In this document: positions 1 to 6,927 of the stretch, in pieces | Layout: every line of letters starts with the position of its first letter | Numbering within the stretch: position 1 is the first letter of the stretch | Origin: DASQPR01 sp035713725 | GTDB lineage: Bacteria > Actinomycetota > Actinomycetes > Mycobacteriales > Micromonosporaceae | Direction: 5' to 3' | Assembly: GCA_035713725.1 (NCBI GenBank) | Contig: DASTMZ010000153.1 | Span: forward strand, 1 to 17,105 | DNA: 17,105 nt | Made by a program: the position numbers and the translations under genes | The notes under the pieces: model-generated | What the model was told of the DNA's origin: nothing | Database searches by the model: none | The model's input: only the letters and a program-made list of their open reading frames with translations

Positions 1-757
1 TCGATGCGCGGCCGCCGGCCAGGGTGGACCAGGGGATGGTCAGCTCCACCACGCCGCGGCGATGCACCGCCGACACGCCGACCCCGACCCCCTCCAACAG
101 ATCCAGCAACGTGTCGGCACGCAACTGATCCAACGTGCGACCATCTGCAGCACTGTGCCTGGCGCGGGCGATCGCATCGACCCGCTCGAACGCGGCAACC
201 GCCCGGGCCGCCGGCAGACACAACGCATACAACCCGGCTGTCGACTCTCGATCGCCGACCAGCTCCACCCGCCGCTGCGCCACCGTGCGCGCGGTGCGTT
301 CGGCGGCGCCGTGCGGATCGGCGCGCAGCACCGCCCGACGCAGCCGATCCCGCAACTGCCCGGTCGTCCAACCCGGAGCCAGGTCCACATGCTCCAACGC
401 GATGCCAAACGCCACACCGTCGTCGACCGCGCACAGCACGTCATAAAACACCCGCGCCCGCGCCACATCGATGTCACCAGCACACATCGCCGCCCACAGC
501 GGCTTGACCACCCGCTGCAGATAGCGACCGAACTCCACCTGCTGTCGCGCGGCCGCCTGGGTCCACACCAACGTGAACGCGACCTGATCCGCATCAAACC
601 CCAGCGGATCCCGGTCCGCGACCGCGACCACCGCGTCCAGCAACGCCGCGTCCCCGATCGCCGCCGCCCGGGCACGCGCCGTAAGAACGTCGGTCAATGC
701 ATCGACTGTGTGCGCATCGACGGTCCGAGGATCGGATCCGCCGCCGTCGATGCCCAC
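1..757 (-). CDS. DUF222-domain protein (HNH endonuclease type), 5' part only
   Basis: The minus strand reads open from a GTG at 757 off the left edge, about 252 codons, with an in-frame TAG at 769-767 just upstream. Visible segments include VDALTDVLTARARAAA near the start, then VFYDVLCAVDDGVA, and DGRTLDQLRADTLLDLLEG followed by VELTIPWSTLAGG at the edge. The last two match the conserved part of the DUF222 family (the 13E12-repeat proteins of mycobacteria). Those proteins usually run 400-500 residues and end in an HNH nuclease domain; that half would lie outside the window, so nuclease activity is inferred from the family only. These genes are often multicopy in actinomycetes and their role is not settled. 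The GTG start has no Shine-Dalgarno but sits six bases below a good -10 box, suggesting a leaderless mRNA. The opposite strand is also open here but shows no recognisable protein. Confidence 0.8.
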   Translation of the reverse strand, partial: MGIDGGGSDPRTVDAHTVDALTDVLTARARAAAIGDAALLDAVVAVADRDPLGFDADQVAFTLVWTQAAARQQVEFGRYLQRVVKPLWAAMCAGDIDVARARVFYDVLCAVDDGVAFGIALEHVDLAPGWTTGQLRDRLRRAVLRADPHGAAERTARTVAQRRVELVGDRESTAGLYALCLPAARAVAAFERVDAIARARHSAADGRTLDQLRADTLLDLLEGVGVGVSAVHRRGVVELTIPWSTLAGGRAS

Positions 758-763
758 ACATTG

Positions 764-792
764 ATACTAGTGTGCTAACCACTGCCTCACAA
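764..792 (-). promoter_or_regulatory. Sigma70-type promoter of the DUF222 gene, probably leaderless
   Basis: On the minus strand TTGTGA (792-787) is followed by a 17-bp spacer and TAGTAT (769-764). Six bases further on lies the GTG at 757, about where transcription would begin. No Shine-Dalgarno is present between them. Leaderless genes starting at +1 with ATG or GTG are common in actinomycetes. Box positions are read directly; promoter activity is inferred. Confidence 0.5.
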
Positions 793-928
793 CCCTTGCA
801 ACCCACGAATCCCGGCGATGTCCATAAAGGATCTGACGGAGCCGCAACCTTGAGATCACGGACCGATGACGCCACCAATCCGGAAAACGGGGTGGCGGCG
901 CCGGCGCAGCACCAGGCATCCTCGGCGG

Positions 929-1882
929 ATGCCTCCCGCGGTCGAGATTGTCGGACTCACACGCGTCTATCCGCCGGCTGGCAAGCGTGCCACGGCCCGT
1001 ACCGCGTTGGATGGCATTGATCTCGTCGTCGAACGCGGTGAGGTGCATGGCCTGCTCGGGCCTAACGGCGCCGGAAAGACCACGCTGTGCAAGATTCTCT
1101 CGACCGTTCTCCTGCCGACCGCTGGCGTCGCGCGCGTCGACGGGTACCACGTCGTCAAGGACACCGCGCAGGTACGGGCCCGCATCGGCATCGTGTTCGG
1201 CGGCGAGCGCGGCCTCTACACGCGGCTGACCGCGCGCCAGAACCTTGGCTATTGGGCGGCGCTCTACCGGGTGCCGCGAAAGATCGCGACACGTCGGATC
1301 GTTGAGCTGCTCGACCGCGTCGGGCTGGCGGACCGCGCCGACGAACGCGTGGAGACGTTCTCGCGCGGCATGAAGCAACGCCTGCACCTCGCCCGCGGTC
1401 TCGTGGCGGACCAGCGCGTGCTCATCCTCGACGAGCCGACCACTGGCATGGATCCGGTTGCCGCGCACGACTTTCGCGCGCTCGTACGGTCGATGCGCGC
1501 CGAGTCGCGCACCGTGCTGCTCACCACGCACGACATGGCCGAAGCCGAGGCGATCTGCGACCGCGTCACGATGATCGACGGCGGGCGACTGCTCGGCACC
1601 GAGGATCCTCGTACCATCGGCCGCTGGATCTCCGCGTACGAGCGGGTGGAGGCGCGACCCGTACCTGGGTCGCTGGCCGCGAGCCTCGCCGCGCTGAACG
1701 GCGTAACGGAGGTCGAGTCGATCGACGACGACGGCGTACGGGTGCACACCGCCGCCGAAGGCGCCACGCAGGCCGTGCTGCGCACTCTGGTGGACGCCGG
1801 CGTCACCGCGATCACCACCGGTCGCCCATCGCTCGAAGAGGTCTACTTGCACGTCATCGGTGCCCGAGGCCTAGCGGTATGA
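929..1882 (+). CDS. ABC-2 exporter ATP-binding subunit
   Basis: Cytoplasmic ATPase that would drive export through the two membrane subunits encoded next. Counting from the ATG at 929 (317 residues), Walker A GPNGAGKTT is at about 44-52. The ABC signature appears as SRGMKQR, followed by Walker B RVLILDEPT, D-loop GMDP and H-loop TTHDM. The Q-loop region reads VFGGERGLY rather than the classical glutamine form, a variant I recall in ABC-2 ATPases of this type. A C-terminal extension of about 90 residues follows the ATPase core. An in-frame ATG at 866 would add 21 Arg-rich residues not expected in the family, so I prefer 929, although neither start has a strong ribosome site. The stop codon overlaps the permease start (ATGA) and lies inside a tandem repeat. 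The substrate cannot be told from sequence. Confidence 0.85.
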   Translation: MPPAVEIVGLTRVYPPAGKRATARTALDGIDLVVERGEVHGLLGPNGAGKTTLCKILSTVLLPTAGVARVDGYHVVKDTAQVRARIGIVFGGERGLYTRLTARQNLGYWAALYRVPRKIATRRIVELLDRVGLADRADERVETFSRGMKQRLHLARGLVADQRVLILDEPTTGMDPVAAHDFRALVRSMRAESRTVLLTTHDMAEAEAICDRVTMIDGGRLLGTEDPRTIGRWISAYERVEARPVPGSLAASLAALNGVTEVESIDDDGVRVHTAAEGATQAVLRTLVDAGVTAITTGRPSLEEVYLHVIGARGLAV

Positions 1883-1940
1883 GGCCTGGCGGTATGAAGC
1901 CTCGCGGTATGAGGCCTCGCGGTATGAGGCCTCGCGGTAT
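1866..1940 (+). repeat. Five tandem 15-bp units carrying repeated start sites
   Basis: Five contiguous copies of gaggcctcgcggtat (with one- or two-base variants) run from 1866 to 1940. Copies begin at 1866, 1881, 1896, 1911 and 1926. The first contains the end of the ATPase gene. Each unit boundary forms ATGA, so in the ATPase frame every unit ends in a TGA stop (GLAV-stop) and in the permease frame every unit opens with ATG. Those ATGs are at 1879, 1894, 1909, 1924 and 1939. Four of the five units also have GAGG nine bases before their ATG; the third has GAAG. The array thus multiplies a coupled translation start. It probably arose by slippage from one ancestral unit. Confidence 0.9.
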
Positions 1941-2760
1941 GACGTCGATGGACTTACGCGACGGCCGCACACTCCGCTTGCCGTGGCCCCGGCACACCGG
2001 ATTCGTCGCCGGCGCCCGGCTTCAACTCGCCATCTTCCGCCGTGGCTGGGACAGCCTGCTCGCGCTCGTCACCGTACCGCTGTTCACCATCGCGTTCCTG
2101 GCCATCACGCGGCACGCTGGGCGTACTGATCTGACCGCCTACGCGGTGCTCGCCCCGGCCGTCGTCGCGGTGATCGGCATGGCGATCCTGACGTCCGGTG
2201 AAGTGGTCACGCAGGACCGCTCGAACGGCAGCCTCGAGCTTGCGCTCGCCGCGCCGTCCCGGTTCCCGATCGTGGTCGTCGGTCGGGTGCTGGTCGTGAC
2301 GCTGGTCAGCCTGGTTGCCGTGGTGGAGGCGTGGCTGGTCGCGTGGATCGTGTTCGGTGTCCGGGTTCCGGTGCCGCACCGCACCGCGTTCGCCGGCGCG
2401 CTCGCGGTTGCCACGCTCGCCACGGTCGGCACCGCGCTGCTGATGTCGTCGGTGTTTGTCGCGGCCCGGTCCGCGCGAACCTTTCAGAACACCATCTCGT
2501 ACCCGCTCTACCTGCTCGGCGGCGCATTCGTACCGGTGCCGTTGCTGCCCGGATTCCTGCACCCGCTGTGCCGCGCCGTCTACCTGTCGTGGGCGACCGA
2601 TCTGCTGCGCGACTGCCTCGCAACGAAGCCGGTACCGGACTTCTGGCCGCGGCTCGGTGCGGTCGCGGGGCTCGGTGCGGTCGGCTTCGCGGCCGGGTAC
2701 GCGATCCTCATCCGGGTCGTCGATCGGGCCCGCGCGACCGGACGGGTGGGACACGAATGA
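1879..2760 (+). CDS. ABC-2 exporter permease, first subunit
   Basis: Integral membrane subunit of the exporter, 293 residues if translation starts at the first ATG. About six hydrophobic segments are visible, near 59-77, 88-106, 133-160, 170-195, 205-226 and 257-280. Typical ABC-2 features are TQDRSNGSLELALAAP after the second segment and YLLGGAFVPVPLLPGFLHPL near the end. The N-terminus is a pentapeptide repeat, M(R/K)P(R/G)G four times, produced by the 15-bp DNA repeat. The true start could be any of the ATGs at 1879, 1894, 1909, 1924 or 1939, or the ATG at 1948. The gene overlaps the ATPase by ATGA and its own stop overlaps the next permease by ATGA, so the three are probably translationally coupled. 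The cargo is unknown. Confidence 0.8.
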   Translation: MRPGGMKPRGMRPRGMRPRGMTSMDLRDGRTLRLPWPRHTGFVAGARLQLAIFRRGWDSLLALVTVPLFTIAFLAITRHAGRTDLTAYAVLAPAVVAVIGMAILTSGEVVTQDRSNGSLELALAAPSRFPIVVVGRVLVVTLVSLVAVVEAWLVAWIVFGVRVPVPHRTAFAGALAVATLATVGTALLMSSVFVAARSARTFQNTISYPLYLLGGAFVPVPLLPGFLHPLCRAVYLSWATDLLRDCLATKPVPDFWPRLGAVAGLGAVGFAAGYAILIRVVDRARATGRVGHE

Positions 2761-3674
2761 CCCAGCCACCGTCGGCGGCCGGCCAAGATGGCGCACCGAC
2801 GCGTTTCGCGCCGCCAACGCAGCGCGACGCCGAATCCGGCTACGCACCCACCGTCGAACCGCCGGCCACCGCCGGGCGCGTGGCCGCGACGTTCGAAGCG
2901 CTCCGGTACGCCTGCCTGTCGGCGCTCGCCGACCTCGCTGTCATCTACACGTGGAAGACATGGACGTTCGGGTGGCTTGCCCGCGTGCTGTGCCAGGTCG
3001 CGTTCTTCGCGCTGATCGGGCGTCTGCTCCAGAACCCGGCCACCACCGACTACCTGCTGATCGGCAGCGCGGTGGTCATCGTGACCATGGAGGCGGCGTT
3101 CGTGACAGCCTCGTCGACGTGGGAACGCGGCGCCGGCACACTGCCGTTGCTGGTCGCTGCCCCGACCGGGCCATTCGTGGTGTTCGTCGGGCGCAGCATT
3201 CAGTGGCTGATCAGCGGTACGGCGAGCGCCAACATCGCGCTCTTCGTGCTGGCACCCATCTTCGGCGTGCCGCTGGCATTCCCGACCGCGCTGGCCGCCA
3301 TTCCGCTGATCGTTCTCATCGCGCTCAGTTCCTACTGCTTCGCGCTGTTGCTGGCCGCGTTTGTGTTGCGGGTACCCACGTTTCGCAACATCGTCGGCAA
3401 CATCACCTGGTGGACGATTGGTCTGCTCGGCGGCGTACAGGTGCCGGTGACGTTCTGGCCCGGCTGGGTGGGAGCAATCGGCGAGGTGCTGCCGCTGCGA
3501 CACGGGCTGGCCGGCGTACGGGTCGCGATCGCCGGCGGCCCGGCCGCCACGATCCTTCGCGACGCCGGACTGGAGATCGCGGTCGGCGCCGGTTGGCTCG
3601 TCGTTGCCGCGCTCGCATTCCGGCGGCTCGCCGAGGGCGGTCGTCGCACCGGTTCGATCGAGTTCGGCGAGTAG
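2757..3674 (+). CDS. ABC-2 exporter permease, second subunit
   Basis: Second membrane subunit, 305 residues, starting at the ATG that overlaps the previous stop (ATGA at 2757-2760). A polar N-terminal tail of about 45 residues precedes hydrophobic segments near 72-90, 98-115, 138-172, 178-204, 215-232 and 272-288. The segment TWERGAGTLPLLVAAPTGPF lines up with TQDRSNGSLELALAAPSRFP in the first permease. Likewise LLGGVQVPVTFWPGWV lines up with LLGGAFVPVPLLPGFL, so the two are paralogues and probably form a heterodimer with the ATPase. The open frame continues far upstream of 2757 but that part overlaps the first permease and is not coding. The gene ends the operon and faces the toxin gene tail to tail. 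Confidence 0.8.
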   Translation: MTQPPSAAGQDGAPTRFAPPTQRDAESGYAPTVEPPATAGRVAATFEALRYACLSALADLAVIYTWKTWTFGWLARVLCQVAFFALIGRLLQNPATTDYLLIGSAVVIVTMEAAFVTASSTWERGAGTLPLLVAAPTGPFVVFVGRSIQWLISGTASANIALFVLAPIFGVPLAFPTALAAIPLIVLIALSSYCFALLLAAFVLRVPTFRNIVGNITWWTIGLLGGVQVPVTFWPGWVGAIGEVLPLRHGLAGVRVAIAGGPAATILRDAGLEIAVGAGWLVVAALAFRRLAEGGRRTGSIEFGE

Positions 3675-3754
3675 CGCCAAGCGCCCGCAGGCGCCCGCGC
3701 CGGTCATGCGCGGCCGCCGGCGGCGCCGCGGGCAGCAAGCGCGGGGGCGGCGCG
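3675..3754. terminator. GC-rich convergent gap, possible terminator
   Basis: This 80-bp gap lies between the converging permease and toxin genes. It contains a perfect 12-bp palindrome, GCCGCCGGCGGC, at 3713-3724, and a direct repeat of gcgcccgc at 3681 and 3691. There is no T-tract on either strand, so termination is inferred only from position and palindrome. Confidence 0.3.
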
Positions 3755-4066
3755 CTACAGGTCCTGCGCAGCGCGCAGCGCCGTCCCGACCTGATCCATC
3801 GTTTCCTGTGTCGCGATGGCCACGCGCTCGAGCAGACGCGACCGCATGATCGGCTGCACGGTCAGCGCGCTCACCCAGCCCAGATCGTCCACCGCGACCG
3901 CGAGCAGCCCGCCGGGATCCGAATCGACGACGTTGACCGCGAGCAGCACGCGCAGCGCCGGATCGCGATTGATGGGCTCGGCGGACACGATCAGCCGCAG
4001 CACCGATCCGCCTCGCCGGAACACCACCGGGTCGTAGCGCCAGACCTCACCGCGTCGCGGCGTCAC
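3755..4066 (-). CDS. MazF/PemK-like toxin of a type II toxin-antitoxin pair
   Basis: A 103-residue protein starting VTPRRGEVWRYDP, the usual opening of MazF/PemK-fold toxins (RGEVW near the N-terminus). It continues with LRLIVSAEPINRD, then LGWVSALTVQPIMRSRLLE, and ends with a helix MDQVGTALRAAQDL. That order matches the family pattern of a central SALT..Q/P..I...R segment and a C-terminal regulator helix. Known relatives cut single-stranded RNA at short motifs; the target here cannot be predicted. I chose the GTG at 4066 because it overlaps the antitoxin stop as GTGA. The open frame could be extended to 4123, but that part overlaps the antitoxin and is Arg-rich without family likeness. It would be co-translated with, and inhibited by, the upstream product. 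Confidence 0.75.
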   Translation of the reverse strand: MTPRRGEVWRYDPVVFRRGGSVLRLIVSAEPINRDPALRVLLAVNVVDSDPGGLLAVAVDDLGWVSALTVQPIMRSRLLERVAIATQETMDQVGTALRAAQDL

Positions 4067-4275
4067 TCCGAATCGCGTTCCAGCTCGTCCAGCTCCGCGT
4101 AGTCCGGATGATCGTCGTACCACCGCGCGTGCTGCGCCGCGGACTCGGCGAGCGCCGTGTCGCGGACCAATCGGTCGACGTAGGCCGACACGTTGCCGCC
4201 GGTCCTCGACTTCGCTCCCTGATTGAGGAACTCGACCGTCGACTCGTCGAGGCTGAGCGTCACACGCGACTTCAT
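4063..4275 (-). CDS. Ribbon-helix-helix antitoxin
   Basis: A 70-residue protein. The first ~45 residues, MKSRVTLSLDESTVEFLNQ followed by GAKSRTGGNVSAYVDRLVRD, have the pattern of an RHH DNA-binding dimer: a short N-terminal strand (RVTLSL) and two helices separated by a turn. The acidic C-terminal tail (DDHPDYAELDELERDSE) is the sort of flexible segment that wraps a MazF-type toxin. The gene ends in a GTGA overlap with the toxin start, so antitoxin is made first. There is no ribosome site; instead a -10-like box sits six bases ahead of the ATG. The N-terminus probably represses its own promoter, as is usual in such pairs. Confidence 0.8.
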   Translation of the reverse strand: MKSRVTLSLDESTVEFLNQGAKSRTGGNVSAYVDRLVRDTALAESAAQHARWYDDHPDYAELDELERDSE

Positions 4276-4310
4276 ACTGCCATGTTACGCACGTATGACC
4301 TGGTGCGGAA
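4273..4310 (-). promoter_or_regulatory. Probable leaderless promoter and operator of the toxin-antitoxin pair
   Basis: Reading the minus strand toward the antitoxin, TAACAT (4287-4282) is followed by six bases and the start ATG at 4275, placing transcription start at the A of ATG. The -35 region (TTCCGC with a 17-bp spacer) is poor. CATAC and GTATG form a 5-bp inverted repeat flanking the -10 box and reaching the start codon, and TACGTGCGTA is nested in it. This is a plausible RHH operator. Sequence elements are visible; function is inferred. Confidence 0.4.
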
Positions 4311-4331
4311 GCCGCCGGCCGCCACCGACCG

Positions 4332-5363
4332 TCAGCGCGACAGGATCGGCGTCAACACCTCGATCGCCCGATCGATGGCGGCATCGTCGAGGTCGAGATG
4401 GGTGACTATGCGTACCAGGCGGGGCGCCATCGCGGTCACCCGTACGCCCTCGGCTTTGGCCGCCGCCACCACCCCGCGCGCGTCGAGCGAGTGCTTGGTC
4501 ATGTCGAGCATCACGACATTCGTGCGTACCCGTGCCGGGTCCACGAGGCCGAGCGGCGCGAACGCCTCGGCCAACCGACGTGCTCGGGCGTGGTCGTCGG
4601 CGAGCCGATCGATGTGATGGTCGAGCGCGTAGCGCCCCGCCGCGGCCAGTACGCCGACCTGCCGCATAGCGCCGCCCATCCGCTTGCGAAGGGTACGAGC
4701 CCGCGCGATCTTCTCCGCGCTGCCGATCACCAGCGAGCCGACTGGAGCGCCGAGACCCTTCGACAAGCACACCGACATGGTGTCGAAGAGCTCGCCGTAC
4801 GAGCGCAACGCGACGCCGTCCGCGACGTGCGCGTGCCAGATCCGGGCGCCGTCGCAGTGCACACCGATACCGGCATCGTTCGCAATGATCCGCAGCCGTT
4901 GCAGCGTCTCGAATGGGATGACTCCCCCACCGCCCTGGTTGTGCGTCTGCTCCACCGCGATCGCGCGGGTCGGTACGCCGAAGCCCTCGCGACGCACCAG
5001 GGACGCGACCAGGTCCACGTCGATATCCGGCCCACACGCCGGCCAGGTACGCGTCGAGATGCCGCCGATCGCCGCGGCCGCGCCGATCTCGTACGTCACG
5101 ACATGCGCATCGCCGTCGCAGAGCAGCTCGCTGCCCGGTGGCACGGACAGCTGCAACGCGATCTGGTTCGCCATCGAGCCGGACGGGGCATATAGCGCCG
5201 CCTCGTGACCGAACAGGTCCGCGACGTACGCCTGCAGATCGTTGACGGTCGGATCTTCGCCGTAGACGTCGTCGCCGACCTCGGCGGCCGCCATCGCGGC
5301 GCGCATGCCGGCGGTCGGCTTGGTGACCGTGTCGCTGCGCAGGTCGACGATTTGCGGGCTCAC
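4332..5363 (-). CDS. Threonine aldolase family PLP-dependent lyase
   Basis: A 343-residue fold-type I PLP enzyme that would cleave L-threonine or L-allo-threonine to glycine and acetaldehyde. The start VSPQIVDLRSDTVTKPT carries the family opening DLRSDTVTKPT. Further hallmarks are SGSMANQIAL (about 61-70), CDGDAHVVTYE with the stacking His near 87, EQTHNQGGGGVIP (138-150) and VHCDGARIWHA with the ring-nitrogen Asp at 171. The PLP lysine is K202 in SVCLSKGLGAPVGS. The GTG at 5363 has GGGGG seven bases upstream (5371-5375), so I chose it over the much longer open frame, which overlaps the DAHP synthase and looks like its shadow. The 40-bp gap after aroG suggests co-transcription. Stereochemical preference (ltaE-like or not) cannot be fixed from sequence. 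Confidence 0.88.
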   Translation of the reverse strand: MSPQIVDLRSDTVTKPTAGMRAAMAAAEVGDDVYGEDPTVNDLQAYVADLFGHEAALYAPSGSMANQIALQLSVPPGSELLCDGDAHVVTYEIGAAAAIGGISTRTWPACGPDIDVDLVASLVRREGFGVPTRAIAVEQTHNQGGGGVIPFETLQRLRIIANDAGIGVHCDGARIWHAHVADGVALRSYGELFDTMSVCLSKGLGAPVGSLVIGSAEKIARARTLRKRMGGAMRQVGVLAAAGRYALDHHIDRLADDHARARRLAEAFAPLGLVDPARVRTNVVMLDMTKHSLDARGVVAAAKAEGVRVTAMAPRLVRIVTHLDLDDAAIDRAIEVLTPILSR

Positions 5364-5403
5364 GTGGGTACCCCCGGATGATCGTGCGACGACGGCGCGG
5401 ACG

Positions 5404-6795
5404 TCATCCGCGCAACATCTCCGCGACGAGGAAGGCCAGCTCGAGCGACTGCTGCGTGTTGAGCCTGGGGTCGCAAGCCGTCTCGTAGCGGCCGGGCAGG
5501 TCGGCGTCCTCGATGGCCTGCGCGCCGCCCAGGCACTCGGTGACGTCCTCGCCAGTGAGCTCGACGTGCAGGCCGCCCGGATGCGTACCCAGCCCGCGAT
5601 GCACCTCGAAGTAGCCCAGCACCTCGTCGACGATGCGATCGAAGTGACGCGTCTTGTATCCGTTGGACGACTCGTGCGTGTTGCCGTGCATCGGATCGCA
5701 CTGCCACACGACCTTGCACCCGGCGGCAGTTGTCTTCTCGATGATCGGTGGCAGCACGTCGCGCACACGTTGGTTGCCCATCCGGGACACGAGCGTGAGC
5801 CGGCCGGCAACGTTGTCCGGGTTCAGCCGCTCGCACAACTCGATCGCGACCTCCGGCGTCGCGTCCGGGCCGAGCTTCACACCGATCGGGTTGGCGATGC
5901 GGGACGCAAAGTCGACGTGTGCGCCGTCCAGCCGTCGCGTGCGCTCGCCGACCCACAGGAAGTGCGCGGACAAGCCGAACGCGCGGTTGTCGGCCAGTCG
6001 GGTGAGCGCACGGTCGTATTCCAGCGCCAGCGCCTCGTGCGAGCAATAGAGCGTCACGGTGCGCAGCGCTTCGTCGTCGGTCATGCCGCAGGCTCGGATG
6101 AACGCGAGCGCGCGGTCGATCTCGGCGGCGAGCGCCTCGTAGCGCTCCCCGGCCCGCGAGGTCGTGACGAACCCCTTGTTCCAGTCGTGGACCGCGTGCA
6201 GGTCGGCCATCCCACCGCCGAGGTAGGCCCGCAGCATGTTCATCGCGCTGGACGCGTTCGCGTAGGCGCGGATCATCCGCTGCGGGTCGGCGACACGCGC
6301 CGCCTCGGTCGGCTCGAGCGAATTGATCATGTCGCCGCGGTACGCCGGCAGGCCGAGCGAGTCGAGCGTCGCGGTGCGCGGCTTCGTGTACTGCCCAGCG
6401 ACACGGGCGACCTTCACCACCGGGAGGCTGGCGCCGTATGTCAGCACGACCGCCATCTGGAGCAACGTACGCGCGTTGGCGAGCAGGTGCGCCTCGGTGT
6501 TGTCGGCGAACGTCTCGGCGCAGTCGCCGCCCTGGATAACGAACGCCTTGCCCTCACACGCCATGGCAAGCCGCGACCGCAGTTCATCGACCTCGTAGGG
6601 CGCGACGATGGTCGGCACGGTCGCGAGCACCGTGCAGACCTCCTCGACCTGGGCCGGATCCGGCCACGGCGGCGCCTGTTCGCGCGGCAGCGTCCGCCAG
6701 TGGTCGAGTCCGAGCGCAGCGGTCTCGGCGGCATCGGTCGCGGGACGCCCGATGTCGAGGCCGGGGTAACGAAACTTGTGCCACTCGTGGCGCAT
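5404..6795 (-). CDS. aroG: Class II 3-deoxy-D-arabino-heptulosonate 7-phosphate synthase
   Basis: First enzyme of the shikimate pathway: condenses phosphoenolpyruvate and erythrose 4-phosphate to DAHP in the cytoplasm. At 463 residues it matches the plant/actinomycete class II form (about 462 in M. tuberculosis AroG). Visible motifs are QGGDCAETF (88-96, metal Cys 92), KVARVAGQYTKPR (128-140), WQCDPMHGNT (364-373, metal His 370), HPGGLHVELTGEDVTECLGG (405-424, metal Glu 412) and the Asp of CDPRLN (442). All four metal ligands are therefore present. The ATG start gives the usual N-terminus with no strong ribosome site. It lies downstream of the metalloprotease-like gene and 40 bp ahead of the aldolase. 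Feedback sites for aromatic amino acids cannot be judged by eye. Confidence 0.95.
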   Translation of the reverse strand: MRHEWHKFRYPGLDIGRPATDAAETAALGLDHWRTLPREQAPPWPDPAQVEEVCTVLATVPTIVAPYEVDELRSRLAMACEGKAFVIQGGDCAETFADNTEAHLLANARTLLQMAVVLTYGASLPVVKVARVAGQYTKPRTATLDSLGLPAYRGDMINSLEPTEAARVADPQRMIRAYANASSAMNMLRAYLGGGMADLHAVHDWNKGFVTTSRAGERYEALAAEIDRALAFIRACGMTDDEALRTVTLYCSHEALALEYDRALTRLADNRAFGLSAHFLWVGERTRRLDGAHVDFASRIANPIGVKLGPDATPEVAIELCERLNPDNVAGRLTLVSRMGNQRVRDVLPPIIEKTTAAGCKVVWQCDPMHGNTHESSNGYKTRHFDRIVDEVLGYFEVHRGLGTHPGGLHVELTGEDVTECLGGAQAIEDADLPGRYETACDPRLNTQQSLELAFLVAEMLRG

Positions 6796-6905
6796 GGTCT
6801 CAAGCGTACGGTCGGCGGGCGCGACGCTCGCCGGAAGGGTCGGCCGGTCCGGTGCCTGGGACGGCCGCTGGCTGGGACATCCGTCGCCGGCCCGGCGCTC
6901 GCCGT

Positions 6906-6925
6906 GCCGGCGCCTCCCCGCGCCG
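6906..6925 (-). terminator. Hairpin after the metalloprotease-like gene
   Basis: CCGGCGC and GCGCCGG form a perfect 7-bp stem with a six-base loop, beginning three bases after the stop codon of the upstream minus-strand gene. There is no U-tract, which is common for actinomycete terminators. The remaining ~110 bp to aroG hold no other clear element. Confidence 0.4.
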
Positions 6926-6927
6926 GT

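Noticed and set aside
62..778. A plus-strand open frame opposite the DUF222 gene
   Set aside because: His/Arg/Pro-rich with no recognisable domain, while the other strand gives a clear DUF222 pattern.
767..1852. A 361-codon open frame on the minus strand
   Set aside because: It is antisense to the ABC ATPase, which has every expected motif; the antisense product shows none.
2456..4102. A 548-codon plus-strand open frame running through the second permease and toxin region
   Set aside because: Arg-rich translation of the wrong frame; the permease in the adjacent frame has clear membrane segments.
6800..6880. A 26-codon minus-strand open frame just ahead of aroG, considered as a leader peptide
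   Set aside because: It has no run of Trp, Phe or Tyr codons, no clear ribosome site and no attenuator-like alternative hairpins.
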